DNA from: Legionella geestiana
GTDB taxonomy: Bacteria; Pseudomonadota; Gammaproteobacteria; Legionellales; Legionellaceae
NCBI RefSeq assembly: GCF_004571195.1
Contig: NZ_CP038271.1
Location: forward strand, 310,001-374,000
Direction of reading: 5' to 3'
DNA: 64,000 nt
Part shown: piece after piece, positions 59,145 to 64,000 of the stretch
How the letters are laid out: every line of letters begins with the position of its first letter
Position numbering within the stretch: the first letter of the stretch is position 1
Made by a program: the position numbers and the translations under genes
The notes under the pieces: model-generated
The model's database searches: none
Told to the model about the DNA's origin: nothing
Seen by the model: the letters and a program-made list of their open reading frames with translations, nothing else

Positions 59145-61256
59145 TTACAGCAATCTGCAATACTGGTTGCCTGCCAATTTCTTCGCTTTAACGATCTCCT
59201 GAATCGCAAACGTTATCTGACGCCTGACCTCACCCTTACCCGACCCTCCAACACCACAAAGATCATTGAAATCAGTGTGCCGGGCACTGCAATCTGCTGA
59301 AAACGCAGGAAAGACTGTACGCCCACCAACAGCTTCAGCCGCTTCCAGTGCATGGGTTTTACCGGGATTCACCTGCCTCGTCTTCTCAAGCTCCCGGTCA
59401 TCATCACCCGCTATCAGGATAGGCTTATCAGGGAATCGCTCCCGCAGCGCTTTGGCAACGGGTTTCAGGTTGCCTGCATCAAACGCGGAAACCGTGGCAA
59501 AACCTGTGGCCTCTGCGAGAGTCGCAGCTGTTGCATAGCCTTCGGCGATGACAATTACAGGTACTTTTGCCAAAGCGTTGAGCCCGCCCAGCACGTGAAA
59601 GCAGCCTTCTTTACGGCTGTTTTTGGCAAAGCGCTTGGTGCCGCCCTCGGCAATGTATTGCATGCTCCAGATGTTTCCGTCTTTATCGATGACGGGTATG
59701 CAGGTGGTTTTACCGTCGGTGTCGGTGAAAATACCAGCAAACGGCGGTACGGCTTTCTTTTTCAGGTACGGGGTGGGCGTGGTTACCGGCACCAGCGTTG
59801 ACAGCTTCTCCTTAATCCGCGTCGCGGTTTGCTGATGCATCACCCGGAGGCTTTCCTCCCGCTGTTGCCGTTTGGCCACGGCTTCTGCAGTAAGCTGTGA
59901 CTTTTGCGCATCAGTCAGCGTATAGCCCTTACTTTTCCAGCGCGCCTCCTCACCGGTGCGGTTGTTCTTGACGTAGCCCGCGGGCAGACCGTCGGTATGG
60001 GCGATGTAGAAGCCCGATTTTTGCCCGGGTTTATCGCCTTCCACCACTATCCGGTGCGTGTTGCCATCCATGTGCGGGTGTGCGCCGCTGACAATACAGC
60101 CAATGCTTTCGAGGGTGTCGGTGAATTCGCGCTGAATATCGACCGCCGGCGGCAAGGATACCGGTTGATTCGCGGGCAGCCACGATTGGAGCTTATCAAG
60201 GGGAGCGCGGGCGTTTGCATACCAGCACTTGTCCCGCCTGTCCCAGAAGATGGCAGGCTTGCCGTCGGGGAGTGTACCGGCTTGCTGTTTGGCGCGGTCT
60301 TTTTCCGCATAGGGAATAATGAGCCGTGTTTTCTCCTGAGATACGGATTGCATGGCAGGCGTCTCCTGCGGTCTTTCTTCCATGGTTTGAAGGGAGTGTT
60401 CCTGTGTTTGGGTAAGTGAGAGCAGATGGGTCTGAATTTTTTCGGCATCGGCTGCCGCACGAAAGATTTCGAGCGGGTCGTTCTCGAGCACGTTTATCCA
60501 CGACTTGATGTAAGCGGTGTGCTGGCCGGGGTCGTGGCCGATACCCAGCTCATCCCCGAGCAGCAGGCTTGCGATTTCCGCGCGCAGTTCTTCGCGGGCG
60601 TAGCCTTCACTCCCAAAGGGATGAGCGAGGTCGCGGTCAAGGCGCGAGGGGTGGCCGGTCCAGTGGGCGAGTTCGTGGAGCGCGGTGGCGTAGTAATGCG
60701 CCGCCTCACTGAACTGATTTTTTGCCGGCAGATGGATGCTGTCGGTAGCCGGGCGATAATAGGCCCTGTCAACTTCCGTATGGTTCAGCCTGGCCCCCGA
60801 AGCCAGCAGGATGGCCTCTGCCCTGTCAAGTTCTGCCCATGGCGCTTGCGGTGCAGGCAGTGGCGGCAGGTTGTCTATCTGTGTGGCGTTAAATACAGTC
60901 GCAAAAAACACCCGTGGACGTTCAAGACGCACTTTAACGCCGTTCCCGTTCTCATCTTTTTCCGCTGTGTCATCATGGAACTGCCAGAACTGAATGGTGG
61001 TACCCTTCTCGCCTTTTCGCACCTGTGCGCCCTGGCCTTGAGCCTGCCTGTAAGTCATCCAGCGGTTATCGCCATACTCATGGCTCATCAGATGCAGCGC
61101 GTTGATACCACGATAGCGCTTGCCGGTTGTCGGGTTCACCGGCAGCAGTCGGGAAGGCTCTCCGGGCTTCCATGGCTTAAGCCATGGAGCCGTGCCCTGT
61201 TTCAGCTGCTCAATGATTTTTTGTGCGACACTTTCATGGTAGGCCGTTTTGCTCAT
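59145..61256 (-). CDS. traC: TraC-like protein: ArdC antirestriction domain, zincin and Toprim primase parts
   Basis: Protein of 703 residues. Residues 1-125 are an ArdC-type ssDNA-binding domain (KQGTAPWLKPWKPGEPSRLL; YRGINALHL; RKGEKGTTIQFWQF). A polyvalent metallopeptidase follows with the zinc motif HELAHWTGH (about 195). The C-terminal part (about 500-690) has a Toprim core with VIVIAEGYATAATLAE and ILIAGDDDRE, as in the RP4 TraC primase. Such proteins travel with the DNA and protect or prime it in the recipient. The start overlaps the small traD-position gene by 4 nt. Confidence 0.88.
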   Translation of the reverse strand: MSKTAYHESVAQKIIEQLKQGTAPWLKPWKPGEPSRLLPVNPTTGKRYRGINALHLMSHEYGDNRWMTYRQAQGQGAQVRKGEKGTTIQFWQFHDDTAEKDENGNGVKVRLERPRVFFATVFNATQIDNLPPLPAPQAPWAELDRAEAILLASGARLNHTEVDRAYYRPATDSIHLPAKNQFSEAAHYYATALHELAHWTGHPSRLDRDLAHPFGSEGYAREELRAEIASLLLGDELGIGHDPGQHTAYIKSWINVLENDPLEIFRAAADAEKIQTHLLSLTQTQEHSLQTMEERPQETPAMQSVSQEKTRLIIPYAEKDRAKQQAGTLPDGKPAIFWDRRDKCWYANARAPLDKLQSWLPANQPVSLPPAVDIQREFTDTLESIGCIVSGAHPHMDGNTHRIVVEGDKPGQKSGFYIAHTDGLPAGYVKNNRTGEEARWKSKGYTLTDAQKSQLTAEAVAKRQQREESLRVMHQQTATRIKEKLSTLVPVTTPTPYLKKKAVPPFAGIFTDTDGKTTCIPVIDKDGNIWSMQYIAEGGTKRFAKNSRKEGCFHVLGGLNALAKVPVIVIAEGYATAATLAEATGFATVSAFDAGNLKPVAKALRERFPDKPILIAGDDDRELEKTRQVNPGKTHALEAAEAVGGRTVFPAFSADCSARHTDFNDLCGVGGSGKGEVRRQITFAIQEIVKAKKLAGNQYCRLL

Positions 61257-61444
61257 GGCACCTCTCCTGCATCAAGGCCATCGGGCGTGCTTTCAAGCGC
61301 CTCTTCCGCACTCAGCGCCTCTTCCTGAAACGCTCCGGCAAGCTCTGCCTCCTCAGGGCTGAATTCGGCGATAAAGCCCAGCGTTTTCAGGTCATCGTAC
61401 TTTTCCGCTATGGCGGTGTAGCGTTGCATCTCCTCGTTGCTCAT
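61253..61444 (-). CDS. Small acidic protein in the traD position
   Basis: A 63-residue acidic protein rich in Glu and Ala, probably helical (ELAGAFQEEALSAEEALES). It overlaps both neighbours by 4 nt, which supports its being a real gene. In RP4 the gene between traE and traC is traD. The function is unknown, and the naming is by position only. Confidence 0.7.
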   Translation of the reverse strand: MSNEEMQRYTAIAEKYDDLKTLGFIAEFSPEEAELAGAFQEEALSAEEALESTPDGLDAGEVP

Positions 61445-63432
61445 GGTTTTTTACCTCCAGTCAAATGAACGGGTTTTCCCTTGTGGTCTTTGAGCGTCTC
61501 GCGGCATTCGGGGTAGCCGGAACACGCCCACCAGAATCCTTTCGCACCCTTGCGCTGCATCAGTGGCTTCTCACAGCGTGGACAGGGATGAAGGGATGCA
61601 AGTGCTGAAACGTTAAGACGACTCTGCTGCACGCGTGCCACTTCATCCCGCACAAACTGCACTTGATGACTCAGGAAATCAGACAGTGCATCGGGTGTTT
61701 GCTCCACTGCCTGCAATGCGCGCTCATACACCGCGGTCAATACCGGGCTTTTAACCATCTCCGGCAGTGCATCGATAATTCCCTGTCCGAGCGCTGTGCT
61801 CACAAGGTGCTTGCCGTGATGCGCAATAAACTCACGCCGCAGGAGCTCAGAAAGAATGCTTGCGCGGGTGGCCGGGGTGCCAATACCGTCACCGTCTTTC
61901 AGCATTTTTCGGTGCTCGGGATGGGTGATTGCCCGATGAATGTTTTCCATGGCGCGCATCAGCGTGCCTTCGGTGTAACGTGCCGGAGGTTTGGTTTTGG
62001 CATCCACCCGGATACAGGCGCTGCAACCAACAACATCCCCCACCTGCAGCACGGGAAGCACCTGCTCGTCCTCGCTCGGGGCTGCGGCGTCAGTGGTCGG
62101 TGCATTCACGACCGTCCAGCCAGGCTCTAGAACCGTTCTGCCCTGCAACGTAAAGACGGCCTCCTCAACGGCGATATCAATGTCTGTCACAAGGTATTGC
62201 TCGGGCGGGTAGAACTGCGCGAGATAGCGGCGGACAATCAGCTCATAGACCTGACGCTCAGGTCCACTGAGTGCCGCTTTCGAGCCTTCCTGTCGCGTCG
62301 GGATGATGCCGAAATGCACGCTGACTTTAGCGTCATCCCAGGCGCGCGAGCGGATGGCGGGGCTGGCGCCTTCAATCAGGGCGAGCATGTCCGGGTTCAC
62401 GGCCTTCAAGGCATGCAAAATATCCGGTACATCCGCAAACTGTGATTCCGGCAGATAGCTGCAGTCTGTTCGCGGGTAACTGGTGAGCTTGTGGATTTCA
62501 TAGAGCGTCTGGCAGATGGCAAGCACTTCAGACGCCCCAAGACCGTACCGGCTGGAGGCCTCGAGGGTGATGTCGGAAAGCGTATAGGGCAGCGGCGGCA
62601 TGCGCGATTTAGGTGCTTTCTGATAACGCACAACTGCACCCGTACGACCCTGTATCCGCGCGGCAAGGCGGTCCGCAAGTGCTTTATCAATAAGCCGGCC
62701 CTCGCTGTCGAGGCCCGGCATGTCCTCTGCGGGCTTGAACGTCGCAATGAACGTCGTCCCCTGATGCGCCATTGTCGCCTTGAGGCCATAAAACGGCATT
62801 GCGACAAAGGCCGCAATCTCACGGTCACGCTCAACCACGAGTTTCAGCGTCGGGGTTTGAACACGCCCGACCGTCACCAGTGACGGCACTCCACTCTGGC
62901 GCGCTTTCAGGGTATAGGCGCGGCTTAAGTTCATGCCGATAAGCCAATCCGCGCGGCTTCGTGCCAGTGCTGCCCTGCCAAGCCCCTGGTATTGGGCATT
63001 GTCTTTGAGATTGGCAAGCCCTCGCTGCAGGGATACCGCATCGTGAGCGGCCACCCAGAAACGCAGTACCGGTTTTTTACAGTTGAAATGCGTGAGTATT
63101 TCATCCACCAGCAACTGTCCTTCGCGGTCGGCATCACCGGCATTAACAACCGTTGTGGCCTCCTCGAGGAGCCGCTCAATCACCCGCAGTTGTTTTTTGG
63201 CGTCTACCTTCGGGGTAATTATCCACTGCTCTGGAATAATCGGCAGCTCGTCCATGCTCCAGCGTTTATTACCGGTGTAGGCATCCGGCTCGGCCAGGGC
63301 CAGCATGTGCCCAAAACACCAGGTAATTTTGTCGCGCCCACAGTGCAGCGCCCCTTCTTCCTTGCCGCTAATCCCAAGCTCTGTGGCAATGGCACGTGCC
63401 ACGGAGGGTTTTTCTGCAATAAAAAGTCTCAT
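61441..63432 (-). CDS. topB: DNA topoisomerase III (TraE-type)
   Basis: Type IA topoisomerase of 663 residues. The Toprim domain has MRLFIAEKPSVARAIA and VVNAGDADREGQLLVDEIL, with the acidic metal ligands. The active-site Tyr is in LTSYPRTDCSYLPE. A four-Cys zinc finger (HPCPRCEKPL, WACSGYPEC) closes the protein. RP4 encodes the same type as TraE. It probably resolves single-stranded intermediates during transfer or replication of the element. It overlaps traF by 4 nt. Confidence 0.95.
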   Translation of the reverse strand: MRLFIAEKPSVARAIATELGISGKEEGALHCGRDKITWCFGHMLALAEPDAYTGNKRWSMDELPIIPEQWIITPKVDAKKQLRVIERLLEEATTVVNAGDADREGQLLVDEILTHFNCKKPVLRFWVAAHDAVSLQRGLANLKDNAQYQGLGRAALARSRADWLIGMNLSRAYTLKARQSGVPSLVTVGRVQTPTLKLVVERDREIAAFVAMPFYGLKATMAHQGTTFIATFKPAEDMPGLDSEGRLIDKALADRLAARIQGRTGAVVRYQKAPKSRMPPLPYTLSDITLEASSRYGLGASEVLAICQTLYEIHKLTSYPRTDCSYLPESQFADVPDILHALKAVNPDMLALIEGASPAIRSRAWDDAKVSVHFGIIPTRQEGSKAALSGPERQVYELIVRRYLAQFYPPEQYLVTDIDIAVEEAVFTLQGRTVLEPGWTVVNAPTTDAAAPSEDEQVLPVLQVGDVVGCSACIRVDAKTKPPARYTEGTLMRAMENIHRAITHPEHRKMLKDGDGIGTPATRASILSELLRREFIAHHGKHLVSTALGQGIIDALPEMVKSPVLTAVYERALQAVEQTPDALSDFLSHQVQFVRDEVARVQQSRLNVSALASLHPCPRCEKPLMQRKGAKGFWWACSGYPECRETLKDHKGKPVHLTGGKKP

Positions 63433-63956
63433 GATGGGGCCTCGTTTGTTTTTCTCCAGACTAAAACCGGTGTGATGACATGGCGCACCTGCTGCTGCCT
63501 GAGCACTCCGAAATAGCGAGCGTCAAAGGATAAGGCGCTCTGGTCGGTCATCAGGAGAAGCTCGTCGTCTTTCAGTGGGTAATGTGATGGCTCCCAGTGC
63601 GGAAGGGGTCTTTGTGCCCCGTCAAAAGGAAGTTCCCTGCTTGCCGGCAGCAAGACACCGTTCACGTTCAGCCCCTCTGGCGTATGGCTCACCACATCCC
63701 CGGCAGTTGCTGCAACCTGTTTCATCAGATACCCAAGATTGCCAGGGCAAAATCCCGCAGGCACATAGCCTCGGCGTTTAGCTTCCTGAAAGAGCGGCGT
63801 GTCGGGCGGGCAGAGGAGAACATAGCGCCCGCGCGTAATGGCCTCATCGGTGAGGCGATAGACGCCTACTGGAATGCTTGGGCTCGTGTTAACACGAAGC
63901 CCTGCCGCATATAAGCCGCCAAACACGGCCACACTGATTAAAAGGAGCGCTTTCAC
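63429..63956 (-). CDS. traF: TraF-like S26 peptidase, conjugative pilin maturation
   Basis: Protein of 175 residues with an N-terminal membrane anchor (residues 3-19). The catalytic Ser lies in NTSPSIPVGVYRL, as in RP4 TraF and signal peptidases, and the general-base Lys in NLGYLMKQVAATAGD. In RP4 TraF cuts and cyclises the TrbC pilin. The start is GTG, overlapping the end of the upstream gene (GTGA) with GAGGAGG further up. Confidence 0.92.
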   Translation of the reverse strand: MKALLLISVAVFGGLYAAGLRVNTSPSIPVGVYRLTDEAITRGRYVLLCPPDTPLFQEAKRRGYVPAGFCPGNLGYLMKQVAATAGDVVSHTPEGLNVNGVLLPASRELPFDGAQRPLPHWEPSHYPLKDDELLLMTDQSALSFDARYFGVLRQQQVRHVITPVLVWRKTNEAPS

Positions 63957-64000
63957 AGTCGGATTTCCTCCTCTGGACTTAAGCGCGGGTGCAGCACATC
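63953..64000 (-). CDS. TraG-like coupling protein, last codons only (runs off window)
   Basis: The right edge holds 15 codons and a TGA in frame upstream of traF, reading DVLHPRLSPEEEIRL, with the stop overlapping the traF start. Position (upstream of traF in the RP4 order) suggests the end of the type IV coupling protein TraG. The fragment is too short to confirm. Confidence 0.5.
   Translation of the reverse strand, partial: DVLHPRLSPEEEIRL

Overview
The window appears to come from the chromosome of a gammaproteobacterium, most likely a member of Legionellales with a fairly GC-rich genome. This is inferred from gene content: a Tol system, a GDH180-type glutamate dehydrogenase, a phosphatidylcholine synthase, a CsrA paralogue, and an ACP-acyl-AMP ligase-PlsC fusion. 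No taxonomic marker was searched.

Bases 1-26,622 are ordinary core chromosome. From left to right they hold: a tolQ-tolR-tolA-tolB operon on the minus strand, followed by an S1/P1-type nuclease that runs off the left edge; ruvB; the ygfX/sdhE pair and ygfZ; a cytochrome b561; the very large NAD-glutamate dehydrogenase; an L,D-transpeptidase and an aldehyde dehydrogenase; phosphatidylcholine synthase; a secreted protein and a thioredoxin-like protein; an unknown helical protein; the ACP/ligase/acyltransferase fusion; rpsF-rpsR-rplI; a degenerate csrA with an overlapping PAP2-like membrane protein; a fatty-acid beta-oxidation pair; and two tRNA genes, Ser(GCT) and Arg(ACG).

From the 3' end of tRNA-Arg to the right edge the DNA is an integrated conjugative or mobilizable element with RP4/IncP-like Tra1 genes. 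Its left border is occupied by two copies of one ISL3-family insertion sequence, one inserted inside the other with a clean 8-bp target duplication. The outer copy truncates a SIR2-domain protein that looks like an anti-phage NADase. Then come a GNAT-MFS-GNAT set, traM-traL-traK, an oriT with a recognisable IncP nic region and helically phased repeats, and the divergent traJ-traI genes with a small Cys-rich gene overlapping the end of traI. At the right edge lie traC, a traD-position gene, topoisomerase III (traE), traF and the last codons of traG, transcribed leftward.

Between the two tra blocks is a 20-kb cargo region (about 39,080-59,010). It is packed with enzymes that modify small molecules: six GNAT domains in the island cargo as a whole, three of them in proteins with two domains, a Vat/CatB-like acetyltransferase, two aminoglycoside-phosphotransferase-like kinases, two shikimate-kinase-like P-loop proteins, a methyltransferase, an SDR, a PhzF isomerase and an RraA-like protein. 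Several are unusual fusions (P-loop NTPase plus a Cys/His/Asp domain, GNAT-SDR, kinase-LuxR HTH). In the middle is a 2,641-residue protein that joins three large HEAT-like modules to a SecA-type DEAD motor and a long C-terminal region. I consider this protein and its neighbourhood the strongest candidate for an undescribed system.
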